A stretch of DNA of 64,000 nt from Klebsiella spallanzanii (GCF_902158555.1 NZ_CABGGS010000044.1:124001-188000), one strand, 5' to 3'; shown: positions 26,717 to 39,288, counted from the stretch's first letter. A program made the numbers and translations. Notes: generated from the sequence alone by a model not told the origin.

Positions 26717-27801
26717 TACAAACCTCGTTCACGCGTCCAGATTCGAACTGGCTGTTGCGCATGCAATTCGCCGACGCCTGCTGCCACGACGCGCTCGCCG
26801 ACGCTGAGCCCTTCAGTAATGACCACTCCCTGAGAGGTGACCTGGCCGACGCCAACTTTTCTGTCCTCAAGCTGTAGCTGTTCGCCTTCGCCTTTAACCA
26901 CCCAGACGTGGGGCTCATTGCGCTGGCGATTATCGGGGTTAAACACCGCTTCGACGGGCACCACTACCGCGTTTTTACCCGCGCTGGCGGGCAGGTTAGC
27001 CAGATTAACGGTGACGGTTCCACTCACGCCGCCCACGGAGGGGAAATCTGCCGGTCGCGGCATGGTGAGGATGATTTGCCAGGTGAGCGTGCTGCTGTCG
27101 CTGCTGCCGGTGTGCTCTTTATACTCGGCGGTAAACTCACGGTTCGGCATGGAGTTGATTTTGACTACCGGACGGTACTGCGCGTTGCGAATATCCAGTG
27201 CGGTAAAGAGATTTTCCGGAATGCTAAACACCACATCGAGCAGATCGGTTCGCGTCAGGGTCACTATCGGCTGCCCGGCGGCAACAACCTGGTGATTCCG
27301 TACCGGAACGCTGGCGGCAACGCCGCTGAACGGGGCGCTCAGTGTCATTTGCGATAGCTCTTCGCGAGCGATTTTCAGCGCGGCGTTGGCGGAGTCGCGG
27401 TTGGCCCGCTGGACATCCATTTCTGCCTTCGAAATCGCCTGGCGGCCGGCCAGAGTTTGAAAGCGATCAAACTGCCGCTGGGCGAGGGTTGCAGCGGTCT
27501 GCCGTTCGTTGACGCGTTGCTGCGCTTCCCGGGCGTTGAGCCGGGCGAGCGTTTGCCCCTGAGTGATATTGGCTCCTTGACGCACATCAAGAGACTCTAT
27601 CTGGCCACCGCGTTTGAACGATAAATCGGTGGAATCCCCGGACTCAATACGGGCGGGAAATATACGCTGCTGTGAATCACCGATGGCAACGACCTCAGCG
27701 ACTTTGACCATCCGCGGCAGCGGGGTAACTTGCGGTGCTTTCTGATCGCAAGCCGTTGTTATTAAAATAACAACGGGAATGAGAGAAAAATAACGGTTCA
27801 C
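26716..27801 (-). CDS. RND efflux periplasmic adaptor (membrane fusion protein)
   Basis: 361 residues. An N-terminal signal ends ILITTAC, which may be a lipobox (atypical at -3). Then: a barrel/lipoyl half (GGQIESLDVRQGANITQGQTLARL), a coiled-coil hairpin about 90-150, the second lipoyl half (LSAPFSGVAASVPVRNHQVVAAGQPI) and the membrane-proximal domain. It links the permease to the outer-membrane channel. Its stop overlaps the permease start by one base. A 36-codon ORF precedes it by 56 bp. Confidence 0.92.
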   Translation of the reverse strand: MNRYFSLIPVVILITTACDQKAPQVTPLPRMVKVAEVVAIGDSQQRIFPARIESGDSTDLSFKRGGQIESLDVRQGANITQGQTLARLNAREAQQRVNERQTAATLAQRQFDRFQTLAGRQAISKAEMDVQRANRDSANAALKIAREELSQMTLSAPFSGVAASVPVRNHQVVAAGQPIVTLTRTDLLDVVFSIPENLFTALDIRNAQYRPVVKINSMPNREFTAEYKEHTGSSDSSTLTWQIILTMPRPADFPSVGGVSGTVTVNLANLPASAGKNAVVVPVEAVFNPDNRQRNEPHVWVVKGEGEQLQLEDRKVGVGQVTSQGVVITEGLSVGERVVAAGVGELHAQQPVRIWTRERGL

Positions 27802-27857
27802 TGTATTCCCCTCGGTGCTAAAGGTTTTATTTTACATGTTATTTACAATTTCGGCGT

Positions 27858-27968
27858 TTATTCAGCGAACGCCGAGACAACGAAATAGGTAAATAGCCCG
27901 GAGGCCGTACAGGCGATTATTGCCAGGGCAATAAACAGGCTCAGACGTAACAGGCTGTAGCCGAACAT
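27858..27968 (-). CDS. Small single-pass membrane protein (36 aa) ahead of the RND operon
   Basis: 36 codons from ATG at 27968 to TAA at 27858, not long enough for standard ORF calling. A very strong ribosome site (GGGAGGAGCC) directly precedes the ATG. The peptide MFGYSLLRLSLFIALAIIAC... is one hydrophobic helix with a positively charged N-side (LLRLS) and an acidic C-terminus (SAFAE). It is 56 bp upstream of the adaptor gene on the same strand, so probably co-transcribed. By analogy with AcrZ it could modulate the pump; that is inference only. Confidence 0.6.
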   Translation of the reverse strand: MFGYSLLRLSLFIALAIIACTASGLFTYFVVSAFAE

Positions 27969-28335
27969 GGCTCCTCCCATGTAATCAACATTGTGCTAAG
28001 TAAATTCTTATCTACATAATTATTGAGTGGTTTTTAGAGGACGCAAAGGCCTCTGATAATGAGCATAGTCGTTGAAAAATGGAAATGTTAAAAAGAGTAA
28101 AATTTGCGGTGATGTTGACGATTTCGTCAGGTTTTCAGTCGAATTGTCTAAGCTCGACTGACTCTGTGATATTTTTCAATATATTAATTGGCGTCTTAAT
28201 CATGTTAATCGTGGTGTGCTACGTTTAATTATACCTACTCTTCTATCAGATCTTGTTCTTGAGATTGCTTCCTCAGCGCCATTGTCTGCGCTGTTTTTAC
28301 CACCTTTTTTTATAGGTAATAAAAGGATTGTCTCT
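27969..28335. promoter_or_regulatory. Divergent control region between RND operon and usp/ATPase operon
   Basis: 367 bp, AT-rich, serving two divergent operons. A 14-bp perfect palindrome (TGACGATTTCGTCA, 28116-28129) stands out as a possible operator. No named operator was recognised. The reading frame upstream of 28336 has no start of its own worth calling. Confidence 0.45.
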
Positions 28336-28767
28336 ATGTATAAAAATATCCTCGTCCCGGTTGATGTCTTTGAAATCGGGCTTGCGGACAAAGCGTTGTC
28401 CCATGCTCAATTCCTTGCGCAAAGCTCCTCCGGACAGATTCATCTGCTACATGTGATTCCCTCTTTTTCCCCGGTACTGACGCGCGGCTTTATTTCCGAT
28501 GCAAGGAAAATGGAAGACTATCTGATTAATACTACTAAGGAAAAGCTGGCTGAACTCATCAAAAAACTTTCGCTGGCGGAAAGCGATATTCAGATTCACA
28601 TTCGCAGCGGCAACATTCGCGATGAAGTGACCAAACTGGCTGACGAGTTGAAAGCGGATGTGGTGATCATCGGTTCGCGCAACCCGAATATTCAGACGCA
28701 TCTGCTGGGCTCGGAGGCGGCGAGTATCGTTCGTTATGCTCATGTTCCGGTTTTTGTGGTGCGTTAA
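28336..28767 (+). CDS. Universal stress protein (UspF/UspG-like)
   Basis: 143 residues from the ATG at 28336 with AAAAGGA upstream. UspA fold: N-terminal YKNILVPVDV, and the ATP-binding signature GSRNPNIQTHLLGSEAASIVRYAHVPVFVVR, i.e. G-2x-G-9x-G(S/T) like the ATP-binding UspFG group. It sits 50 bp before a P-type ATPase, suggesting co-transcription; a stress link to ion transport is inference. Confidence 0.9.
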   Translation: MYKNILVPVDVFEIGLADKALSHAQFLAQSSSGQIHLLHVIPSFSPVLTRGFISDARKMEDYLINTTKEKLAELIKKLSLAESDIQIHIRSGNIRDEVTKLADELKADVVIIGSRNPNIQTHLLGSEAASIVRYAHVPVFVVR

Positions 28768-28817
28768 GGGCAGCCTGAGGCTGTCCTTATTTCCGTTACA
28801 GGAGTGAGGAGATAACT

Positions 28818-31505
28818 ATGAGTACAGAAAAACCGGGCGGCCCGTTCTATCAGCTCTCCGTAGAAGAAACGCTGACCAGCACCAACAGTACTTCAGACGG
28901 TATTAGCAGCGCTGAGGCGACGGCGCGCTTGCAGCAGTACGGTGAGAATGCGCTGCCGCAAAAAGCGGGAAAACCAGCATGGCTACGCTTTCTGGCGCAT
29001 TTTAATGACGTGCTGATCTACGTCCTGCTGGCAGCGGCTCTGCTGACGGCGGTAATGGGCCACTGGGTTGATACCCTGGTTATTCTTGGCGTGGCGGTGG
29101 TCAACGCCCTGATTGGCCATATCCAGGAGAGTAATGCGGAAAAATCGCTCCAGAGCATTCGCAACATGCTCTCCAGCGAAGCGGTGGTGATTCGCCAGGG
29201 TAATCACGAAACGATCCCGACAACCGCGCTGGTTCCCGGCGATATCGTGGTGATCCGCGCAGGCGATCGAATCCCTGCCGACCTGCGGGTTATCGAAGCG
29301 CATAACCTGCGGGTGGAAGAGGCCATTCTGACCGGTGAATCGACGGTGGTGGAGAAAAGTACCGAAGCGCTTAGCGGCGAACTGCCGTTGGGTGACCGGA
29401 CGAACCTGCTGTTTTCAGGCACCACGGTAAGCTCAGGCGGCGGCAAAGGCCTGGTGGTGGCGACCGGCGGCGATACCGAGCTGGGCCACATTAACCAGAT
29501 GATGTCGGATATCGAAAAGCACCGTACGCCGCTGCTGGTGCAGATGGATAAGCTTGGCAAAGCCATCTTTATCATCATCCTGGTGATGATGGCCGCGTTG
29601 TTTGTCTTCAGCCTGCTGTTCCGCGATATGCCGGTTTCTGAACTGATGCTGTCGTTGATTAGCCTGGCGGTGGCGTCGGTACCGGAAGGTTTACCGGCGA
29701 TTATCTCGATAATCCTCTCACTTGGCGTGCAAACCATGGCCCGACAGAAGGCGATTATCCGCAAGCTGCCGACCGTTGAAACGCTAGGGGCGATGACGGT
29801 TATCTGCTCGGATAAAACCGGGACGCTGACCATGAATGAGATGACGGTGAAGGCCGTTATCACCGCCGATAAAGTGTATCGGGTGGAAGGGGACAGCTAC
29901 GAGCCGGTGGGGAATATTCACCCGATCGATGAGCCGGACCCGATAACCGTCGCGCCGGGCACGCTGCTGGAACGCTATCTGCGTACCATCGATCTGTGTA
30001 ATGACAGCCAGCTTATCAAAGATGAAAGCGGGCTGTGGAAAATTACCGGCGGCCCGACCGAAGGCGCGCTGAAGGTACTGGCGGCGAAAGTCCCGCTCCC
30101 GGCGGTGAATACCGAGCTGCGCAGTAAAATTCCGTTTGATTCGCAATACAAGTACATGTCGACGCTGTACCGCATCGGCAATGAAGAGACGATTTTCATT
30201 ACCGGCGCGCCCGATGTGCTGTTCCGCTTGTGCCAGCATCAGCAAACCGACCATGGGCTGGAGCCGCTCGACCAGCCGTACTGGGAAGCGAAAATCGAAG
30301 AGTATGCGCGGGAAGGGCTGCGCATGGTGGCGGCGGCATGGAAACCGGCTGCTGACGGGCAAATGGAACTTACCCATCAGGATTTGCAGCAAGGCGTCAT
30401 TCTGTTAGGGATTGCCGGGATGATGGATCCGCCGCGACCGGAAGCCATTACTGCTATCGGCGACTGCCTGCAGGCGGGGATCCGCGTGAAGATGATAACC
30501 GGCGATCACCCGCAAACCGCGATGAGTATCGGCAAGATGCTGGGGATAGGCAATGCGGATAACGCCATCACCGGGCGAGAGCTGGAGGTGATGGACGATA
30601 TTCAGCTCAGCGAAGCGGCGCAGAAATTCGATATTTTCGCCCGTACCAGCCCGGAGGATAAATTCCGTCTGGTCCAGGCGCTGCAAAGTAAGAAAGAGGT
30701 GGTCGGGATGACCGGCGATGGGGTGAACGACGCACCTGCGCTGAAGCAGGCCGACGTCGGTATCGCGATGGGCATCAAGGGCACCGAAGTGACCAAAGAG
30801 GCCGCTGATATGGTGCTGACCGATGATAACTTCGCCACGATTGCCAGCGCCGTCAGGGAAGGGCGTCGGGTTTACGACAACCTGAAGAAAACCATCCTGT
30901 TTATTATGCCGACTAACCTGGCGCAGGGGCTGCTAATCATTATCGCGCTGCTGGCGGGGAATTTGATTCCGCTGACGCCGGTGCTGATTCTGTGGATGAA
31001 CATGGCGACCTCCGCCACGTTGTCGTTTGGCCTGGCGTTCGAAGCCGGTGAGAAGAACATCATGCGCCGTCCGCCGCGCGATCCTAAGCTGCACGTGATG
31101 GACGGCTTTGCCATCTGGCGGGTGATTTTTGTCGGTTCGATGATTGCCGTCAGCGCCTTTGTGCTGGAGGCCTGGCTACAGCCGCGTGGCTATTCGCCTG
31201 AGTTTATCCGTACGGTGCTGTTGCAGACGCTGGTGACCGCGCAGTGGTTCTATATGCTCAACTGTCGGGTGGCGGATGGTTTCTCACTGAGCAAAGGACT
31301 GCTGGCTAACCGCGGGATCTGGATAGTGAGTGGCGTGCTGCTGGTGCTGCAACTGCTGATTATCTACGCGCCGTTTATGCAGATGCTGTTCGGTACCGAA
31401 GCGCTGCCGTTCCGCTACTGGGTAATTACTTTTATTATCGGTTTTGTGATGTTCCTGATTGTGGAAGTTGAGAAGCCGCTGACGCGTAAATGGCGCACAG
31501 CCTGA
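28818..31505 (+). CDS. P-type cation-transporting ATPase (type II, Ca2+-ATPase-like)
   Basis: 895 residues. Cation-ATPase N-terminal domain, actuator loop with T172-GES, phosphorylation site D332-KTGTLT, nucleotide domain and the hinge T632-GDGVNDAP, and 10 membrane helices. The layout (N-terminal cation_ATPase_N, six C-terminal helices) matches type IIA/IIB pumps such as calcium or magnesium transporters (MgtA is related). VASVPEGLPAI in M4 is the type II ion-binding motif. Ion not provable from sequence. GGAGTGAGGAG precedes the ATG. Confidence 0.92.
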   Translation: MSTEKPGGPFYQLSVEETLTSTNSTSDGISSAEATARLQQYGENALPQKAGKPAWLRFLAHFNDVLIYVLLAAALLTAVMGHWVDTLVILGVAVVNALIGHIQESNAEKSLQSIRNMLSSEAVVIRQGNHETIPTTALVPGDIVVIRAGDRIPADLRVIEAHNLRVEEAILTGESTVVEKSTEALSGELPLGDRTNLLFSGTTVSSGGGKGLVVATGGDTELGHINQMMSDIEKHRTPLLVQMDKLGKAIFIIILVMMAALFVFSLLFRDMPVSELMLSLISLAVASVPEGLPAIISIILSLGVQTMARQKAIIRKLPTVETLGAMTVICSDKTGTLTMNEMTVKAVITADKVYRVEGDSYEPVGNIHPIDEPDPITVAPGTLLERYLRTIDLCNDSQLIKDESGLWKITGGPTEGALKVLAAKVPLPAVNTELRSKIPFDSQYKYMSTLYRIGNEETIFITGAPDVLFRLCQHQQTDHGLEPLDQPYWEAKIEEYAREGLRMVAAAWKPAADGQMELTHQDLQQGVILLGIAGMMDPPRPEAITAIGDCLQAGIRVKMITGDHPQTAMSIGKMLGIGNADNAITGRELEVMDDIQLSEAAQKFDIFARTSPEDKFRLVQALQSKKEVVGMTGDGVNDAPALKQADVGIAMGIKGTEVTKEAADMVLTDDNFATIASAVREGRRVYDNLKKTILFIMPTNLAQGLLIIIALLAGNLIPLTPVLILWMNMATSATLSFGLAFEAGEKNIMRRPPRDPKLHVMDGFAIWRVIFVGSMIAVSAFVLEAWLQPRGYSPEFIRTVLLQTLVTAQWFYMLNCRVADGFSLSKGLLANRGIWIVSGVLLVLQLLIIYAPFMQMLFGTEALPFRYWVITFIIGFVMFLIVEVEKPLTRKWRTA

Positions 31506-31511
31506 GTCATT

Positions 31512-31598
31512 CCCGGAGGCGGTGCTGCGCACCTGTCCGGGCTACCAGACAGCCGCACAATCGGTAGCCCGGACAGACGCAATGCGTCGCCTCCGGGG
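31512..31598. repeat. REP/BIME-type palindromic repeat pair
   Basis: Two oppositely oriented REP-like units: CCCGGAGGCG...CTGTCCGGGCTACC and GGTAGCCCGGACAG...CGCCTCCGGGG, with the characteristic internal GCGGTGCTGCGC. Typical of Klebsiella/Escherichia intergenic REP pairs, between convergent genes. Confidence 0.85.
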
Positions 31599-31611
31599 AA
31601 AACCAAAAAAC

Positions 31612-31640
31612 AAAAGCCGACGCATAACGTGTCGGCTTTT
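31612..31640. terminator. Bidirectional Rho-independent terminator
   Basis: 10-bp perfect stem (AAAAGCCGAC / GTCGGCTTTT), 9-nt loop, with T/A runs on both sides. It separates the convergent ATPase and the 865-residue gene. Confidence 0.88.
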
Positions 31641-31672
31641 CCGTTTCAGACAAAGAACACGATCTTAATGGA

Positions 31673-34270
31673 TCAATCCTTGAGTTTAACCGGGTTGTTA
31701 CGATAGGCCGCCAGCTTCGCGCGCATCCAGCTGCTGCTGTTGTTATTGACCGCGCTCACTACGCCAGTGGTTGCCCCTCCGCCAACCTGCACGTGGAAGA
31801 TGCCGCGTGACGGGAAATCGACGTACTTAGGCTCGGTGAAATCCCATTCGTGGCGCTGGAACAGCTCGCGCGGGGTCTTGCCCATCATGCTGGCGTGAAC
31901 ATCAAGGAATTCGATGTCCAGCAGGTCGGCGTTGATGGCATCCATTGAGCTCCCGATTTCCGCATGGCCCATCAGGTAGCTGCCGCCGGTGCCCCAGAAT
32001 TTCTCTTCTAACGCCCCAACTTGCTCGGAGACGGTGGCCAGGCGGCTGGCCGGAACCTGCCATGGCAGCACCGGCTGGCGCAGATAACGGCTCAGCGCCG
32101 CGCAGAATTCGAAGGTGCGATCCCATTCAAATGGCGAGTAGCAGTAGCCGTTTTTGTAGGCGCGAGCGGTAAAGTCGTCGGCTTCATAGCGGTCTGCGGC
32201 CATAAAGTCTGCGCCTTTAGCAACGATAGTAACTCCGTTAGCGTCGGTGTATTTGATATCCTCAAATACGCCGACCAGCAGCGCGTACTCGGCGGTCAGT
32301 TTGCCTGCCAGCGTCGGGTCGATGGTCATTTTTTTCTTGGTGCCGTCTACGGCATCAAACACATCGTCATAGGTGAAATCATTATAAACCCACTGTGAAC
32401 CGCCGACGCTCCACAGGTTCACCTGCCACCCCAGCACCACGTCAGGAGCAATCGCGCGAACCAGCCAGTTGACGCCTTTGATATAGCCTTTCAGGGTATC
32501 GGTAATCGCGGCAGGAACGGCGATATTCACGCCGTGATGCGCCAACGCTTCCGCCAGCGGTTTGCGTACCGGAATCACATAGTCCGGAGAGAAACCGTAT
32601 TTCTGGCACTCGCCCAGATAATCCGGGTTGACGATAAAACCTGCCGGTACCGGATGCTCGTCATCTTTCATGGCCTGCGCCATTTGCAGCGCCTGGATGA
32701 AGTTGGCAAAGCTGAACTGATGGCGCTCCGGATCGTCAATGATGTTTTCCACGTCACCCAGCGACAGGTTGCAGGTGTAAGAAACCATCATCGGCAGTAC
32801 GCTGTCGCCGGTTTTAGCGGCAACGTCGCGTGCCATCTGAATGATTTTGGTCGTCGGCTCTTTCGCCGGATCAAGATAGGCGGAAGCATCGCCCATCCCG
32901 TCATCACCGGAGTACTTGAACAGAGATGAGACGCGCGCTTCGGCCAGGTCGTCGACGTTGCTCGGCGACATATTGGCGCAGCCGCCAAAGCTCAGGAATT
33001 CAGGGAAGCCTTTCACGCACAGGTTAGCCCCTTCAGTGATGGTCACCACTAAGGTCAGCGCGGCATTTTTCTCCACGTTCAGCGTCTGCGGAGCCACATC
33101 AATGTAATACACGACGCCGTTATGGATAACGGTCGTGGACTCAACCTGATAAATGCCCGGAATCAGCTTAACCGAGGACGCGAAGCTGCCTGTTTTCATC
33201 GCAAGATCGGCGAGCAGATATTGACGAGGGATATCGCTGCCATCAACAAGGCGCATAGAGAAGGTGGAGGCGACCGTTTTTTCGGCGTCGATGTTGATAG
33301 TCAGGTTCGCAGAGGCGGACGCAGACTCATCGCTCTGATTCGCGTTGGCGAAGGCGATTTCGTGAAGCTGATTATCGAGCGCGCCGTTAGCGGCAACAAA
33401 GGTGTAGTGGATATTGTTCAGCTTGATGTCATCGATACAAACTGAATAAGTCCCGGCGATCGGTAAACGCTCCAGACGTTGTTTTTGACCTGCACGCATA
33501 GTGTAGCGCTGTTTGGCAACGCCGTTTTCCAGATAAACTACGTTCAGATCTTGATGGTACAGCGCGTGGGTAGCCGGTAAATTTACCGCCACGTCCAGCG
33601 TGGTGCTGCGTTCAGCCTGGGCAAAGGAGATATCAAGCGAGGTGCGCTGGCCTTTGGTGATGGTCAGCTCAGCTGCGCTCAGTTGCACCGCGGCGCGGAT
33701 AGTGCCCTCAGCGGTGCGCAGTTCTGCCGCGCTTACTGCGTACACGCCTGCGTCGATGTCGAAATTAGTGATGCCCGCTTTCGGATGGAGCGTTTCGCTT
33801 TTTTCACCGCGAACCAAAACCAGTTCCAGAACGGTGTTTTCCAGCCCGATCGGGAAGGCGGCGCAGGTAATCGCCAGTTCACCGGCCACGTCCGCTTCTT
33901 CATCGGCGGCAGCGGTAAAGGTACTGCGGAAGGTTTCCCATTTTGGCACGGTATCGGAGGACGCGTTGACGCCCATATGAATATTGGAAATAGCGTTGCC
34001 TAAGGCAGAGCCATCAGCGGCAGTAATCGTCAGTTTAATATCAAAGACGCCGCTGGAAACTTCGCTCGACTCAATATTGGTTTTTAATTCGCACCATGGG
34101 TTAGTCGATACGTTGACATCCCCGGCGGTAATTTTTCCGGGGGCGCTAAAAGTCAGCACCATTTTTTCTTGGATATCAACGCTGGCGCCGGTGGTGGATT
34201 TGAATCCGCTGATATCAGCAGTCGGGTACCAGGTGTCGTTACTAATATTAAGTGTAAAATCTAATTGCAT
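31673..34270 (-). CDS. Large protein of unknown function, possible glycan-acting enzyme
   Basis: 865 residues, preceded by GGAGATAAAAA before the ATG. No signal peptide or membrane helix. The N-terminal half (about 1-420) is beta-rich, with repeated sandwich-like stretches (LDFTLNISNDTWYPTADISG; TITKGQRTSLDISF; LTINIDAEKTVASTFSMRLV), resembling carbohydrate-binding or Ig-like modules. The C-terminal half (about 425-865) looks like an alpha/beta barrel (SFGGCAN, VLPMMVSYTC, GFIVNPDYLGE, VLGWQVNLWSVGG, FWGTGGSYLMGHAEIG). I do not recognise the family; a glycoside hydrolase-like fold is a guess. It stands alone between a terminator and an SDR gene. Confidence 0.7.
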   Translation of the reverse strand: MQLDFTLNISNDTWYPTADISGFKSTTGASVDIQEKMVLTFSAPGKITAGDVNVSTNPWCELKTNIESSEVSSGVFDIKLTITAADGSALGNAISNIHMGVNASSDTVPKWETFRSTFTAAADEEADVAGELAITCAAFPIGLENTVLELVLVRGEKSETLHPKAGITNFDIDAGVYAVSAAELRTAEGTIRAAVQLSAAELTITKGQRTSLDISFAQAERSTTLDVAVNLPATHALYHQDLNVVYLENGVAKQRYTMRAGQKQRLERLPIAGTYSVCIDDIKLNNIHYTFVAANGALDNQLHEIAFANANQSDESASASANLTINIDAEKTVASTFSMRLVDGSDIPRQYLLADLAMKTGSFASSVKLIPGIYQVESTTVIHNGVVYYIDVAPQTLNVEKNAALTLVVTITEGANLCVKGFPEFLSFGGCANMSPSNVDDLAEARVSSLFKYSGDDGMGDASAYLDPAKEPTTKIIQMARDVAAKTGDSVLPMMVSYTCNLSLGDVENIIDDPERHQFSFANFIQALQMAQAMKDDEHPVPAGFIVNPDYLGECQKYGFSPDYVIPVRKPLAEALAHHGVNIAVPAAITDTLKGYIKGVNWLVRAIAPDVVLGWQVNLWSVGGSQWVYNDFTYDDVFDAVDGTKKKMTIDPTLAGKLTAEYALLVGVFEDIKYTDANGVTIVAKGADFMAADRYEADDFTARAYKNGYCYSPFEWDRTFEFCAALSRYLRQPVLPWQVPASRLATVSEQVGALEEKFWGTGGSYLMGHAEIGSSMDAINADLLDIEFLDVHASMMGKTPRELFQRHEWDFTEPKYVDFPSRGIFHVQVGGGATTGVVSAVNNNSSSWMRAKLAAYRNNPVKLKD

Positions 34271-34556
34271 TTTTTATCTCCATGAAAATAGACATGATCG
34301 AAAGACCATATGTTCGGTGCCTTCCCGGCTGAATTTGTCTGATGTTTATTTAATTCAGTGCTCAAGCGCTTTTAGTTATAAAGGAGTGAAAATAAAAACG
34401 CATGCATGCTGCCGATAAAATGAGGTGGGATGATTTAATATAATAATTAATAAGCTGCCGATATTCATTGGCTGAGGGATATGATGATGCGAGTGAGTAA
34501 TAGGTGATGTTTGCTAAGGCGGCCTCTTGAAGAAAGATAAGAGGCCGGCGCAGAAT

Positions 34557-35336
34557 TTAAGTCCGGCGATTTAAAAACGTATTTAATTCTTTGACGATGC
34601 ATTCTGGTTCGTCGGTAAGCGGCATATTGTCAATATCCAGAGCGGCATCTATTTTTTGCGGATTATCGGGCTGCAATGCCGCAAACAATGGCGTGAAATC
34701 GGCCTGTTCCGGGCCGCGCTCTGCCACCAGCTCAAAGGTCTTATTGATTGCCGCGTCGTTGGTCAGGGCTGAAACCAGAACTTTAGCAATTTGTTTTCGC
34801 GAAATGACGCCATCATCCGGGGTTCCCGCATGGCGGCGATCGCCCTGTAGCAGCAATAATTTATGCTCATCCTCATTGTTGTAATCGAACCAGCCTGGCC
34901 TGACGATGGTATAGGGATGACCGCTGGCCCGCAGTAGCCGCTCGGCCCGACGCTTCCAGTCATGCACTTCCGTGCGCTGGTTAAATGAACTGAGCCGCTC
35001 CGTGACGCCGATAGTGGTCATCAGCGCAATTCGCACCTGAGTTGATTTAAGCAGCTTCAGAATATTGCGCACGCCCCCGTAGTCGATTGCCCTGGCGCCA
35101 ATACGACCCTGCCCATCGGAGCCGAGAGTGAAAATAACAGCATCAACCCCTTTCACCGCTTCGCTTAGGGTCTCCGGCATGGAAACATCGCCGTAGACAA
35201 CCTGGGTATCACGGGGCAGCAGCTTCACTTTGCGCCGATTTCGGACCAGCGCGATGGGCTGGTGGCCCATGTCAATCGCGGTTTCGACGACATGAAGACC
35301 GATACTCCCCGTCGCGCCAGCAATAAGTATTTTCAT
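34557..35336 (-). CDS. NAD(P)-binding SDR-like oxidoreductase (NmrA/YwnB type)
   Basis: 259 residues. The Rossmann start MKILIAGATGSIGLHVVETA is a GxxGxxG dinucleotide site; GDVSMPETL and DAVIFTLG follow the atypical SDR pattern. AGGATATC precedes the ATG. It is divergent from the LysR gene 154 bp away, so is a likely target. Substrate unknown; a quinone or flavin partner is common in this group. Confidence 0.88.
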   Translation of the reverse strand: MKILIAGATGSIGLHVVETAIDMGHQPIALVRNRRKVKLLPRDTQVVYGDVSMPETLSEAVKGVDAVIFTLGSDGQGRIGARAIDYGGVRNILKLLKSTQVRIALMTTIGVTERLSSFNQRTEVHDWKRRAERLLRASGHPYTIVRPGWFDYNNEDEHKLLLLQGDRRHAGTPDDGVISRKQIAKVLVSALTNDAAINKTFELVAERGPEQADFTPLFAALQPDNPQKIDAALDIDNMPLTDEPECIVKELNTFLNRRT

Positions 35337-35474
35337 TAGTGATATCCTGGATTTAATTCAGAAATAAATAGGTTAAAAACAGGATATCAATTGCCATTAT
35401 GCAGAGTAACGAGGCTAAAATGATTGCGTCTATGAATCGCCTTCATGAGTTATCCGTGCGGGCAATCACGTTAA

Positions 35475-36383
<909 letters not shown>

Positions 36384-36400
36384 ACGCAGCGCAGGTCGGA

Positions 36401-38316
<1,916 letters not shown>

Positions 38317-38529
38317 TTATTCGATTAGAGGGGCTAATTTTCTAGGGTTAATTAGCAGGGTTCATCAATTGGCGAACCCTGTCGTGGTGAAAATGAAGGC
38401 GACCTGGCCTCGTCTATATCGTTATGCAGTTGCTGGTACCCGCATTTTCCTGATTATCCCAGCCGCCAGCATCTTCCGGCGTCCTTCGCGTGGGGGCGAC
38501 ACTCTGCGTTGGCAGCGAAGAGGCAGATG

Positions 38530-39288
38530 TTAGCTGGACAGCGCCTGCTGTAGCGCATATTCAGCGCGCGCTGCCGCCTCGCTGTCACCGCGCTCCCGCA
38601 GAGCCTGCGCTAGCTGGCGCAGCTGTCCGGCGGTGAGTCCGACCCGCAGGCTGGCACGCGTGTGCGACAGCAACTGCGATTCCACTCCCGGCGTGGCGGC
38701 GAGCGCGCCTACCGTTGCCAGCTCGCGGCTTTGCCAGTCGAGGTTATCGCGGGCAAAAATATCGCCAAATAGATGCGTTTGCAGAAACTGATTAATCACC
38801 GGGGCAAACTCAAAAAGCGGGCCCTGAACCGGGGAACCGGAGATTTTTGTCTGGTTAGCGGTACCTACCGCACGCAGTTCCTCGCCGACGGGTATCGGGC
38901 TACGCGGTTCTTTTCCTTCAACATCGGTAATACCGCGCTGTTTACGCGCCTCAACCACTTTCATTAGCTCATTCAGGCTATTGAGGCTACGGGGAAAACC
39001 GGTGTAGGCATAAAGCTGCACCAGAATTTCTTTGATTTCACTGATCGTCAGCCCGGCGTCCAGTCCCTGATTCAGCGCTACGTTCAGCTTGTCCATCTGG
39101 CTGCTTGCCATCGCTGAGGCAATGAGCGGAATCGCTTGCTGGCTGGCCGATAGCGTAGTGGAAGCGGCTTGTTGGTTGCTCATATCAGTGACGCCTTGCG
39201 TTGTCGGTGCAGCATGGGCCGAAAGATGACAACCTAAAATCAGCAACACCGCAGCCGTCAGTGTTTTAGTGCGCGTGGTATTGTTCAT
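38530..39288 (-). CDS. Exported carboxymuconolactone-decarboxylase-like protein
   Basis: 252 residues with a signal peptide (LTAAVLLILGCHLSAHAA). Two CMD/AhpD-type helical domains: one with EIKEILVQLYAYTGFPRSLNSLNEL, the second with LATVGALAATPGVESQLLSHTRASLRVGLT. No CxxC, so not an AhpD peroxidase; closer to the gamma-carboxymuconolactone decarboxylase fold. Its start overlaps the cupin stop by 23 bp (translation coupling). Role in this operon unknown. Confidence 0.85.
   Translation of the reverse strand: MNNTTRTKTLTAAVLLILGCHLSAHAAPTTQGVTDMSNQQAASTTLSASQQAIPLIASAMASSQMDKLNVALNQGLDAGLTISEIKEILVQLYAYTGFPRSLNSLNELMKVVEARKQRGITDVEGKEPRSPIPVGEELRAVGTANQTKISGSPVQGPLFEFAPVINQFLQTHLFGDIFARDNLDWQSRELATVGALAATPGVESQLLSHTRASLRVGLTAGQLRQLAQALRERGDSEAAARAEYALQQALSS

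Noticed and set aside
29204..30392. Two long minus-strand frames inside the P-type ATPase
   Set aside because: Shadows of the ATPase gene, whose motifs are all intact on the + strand.
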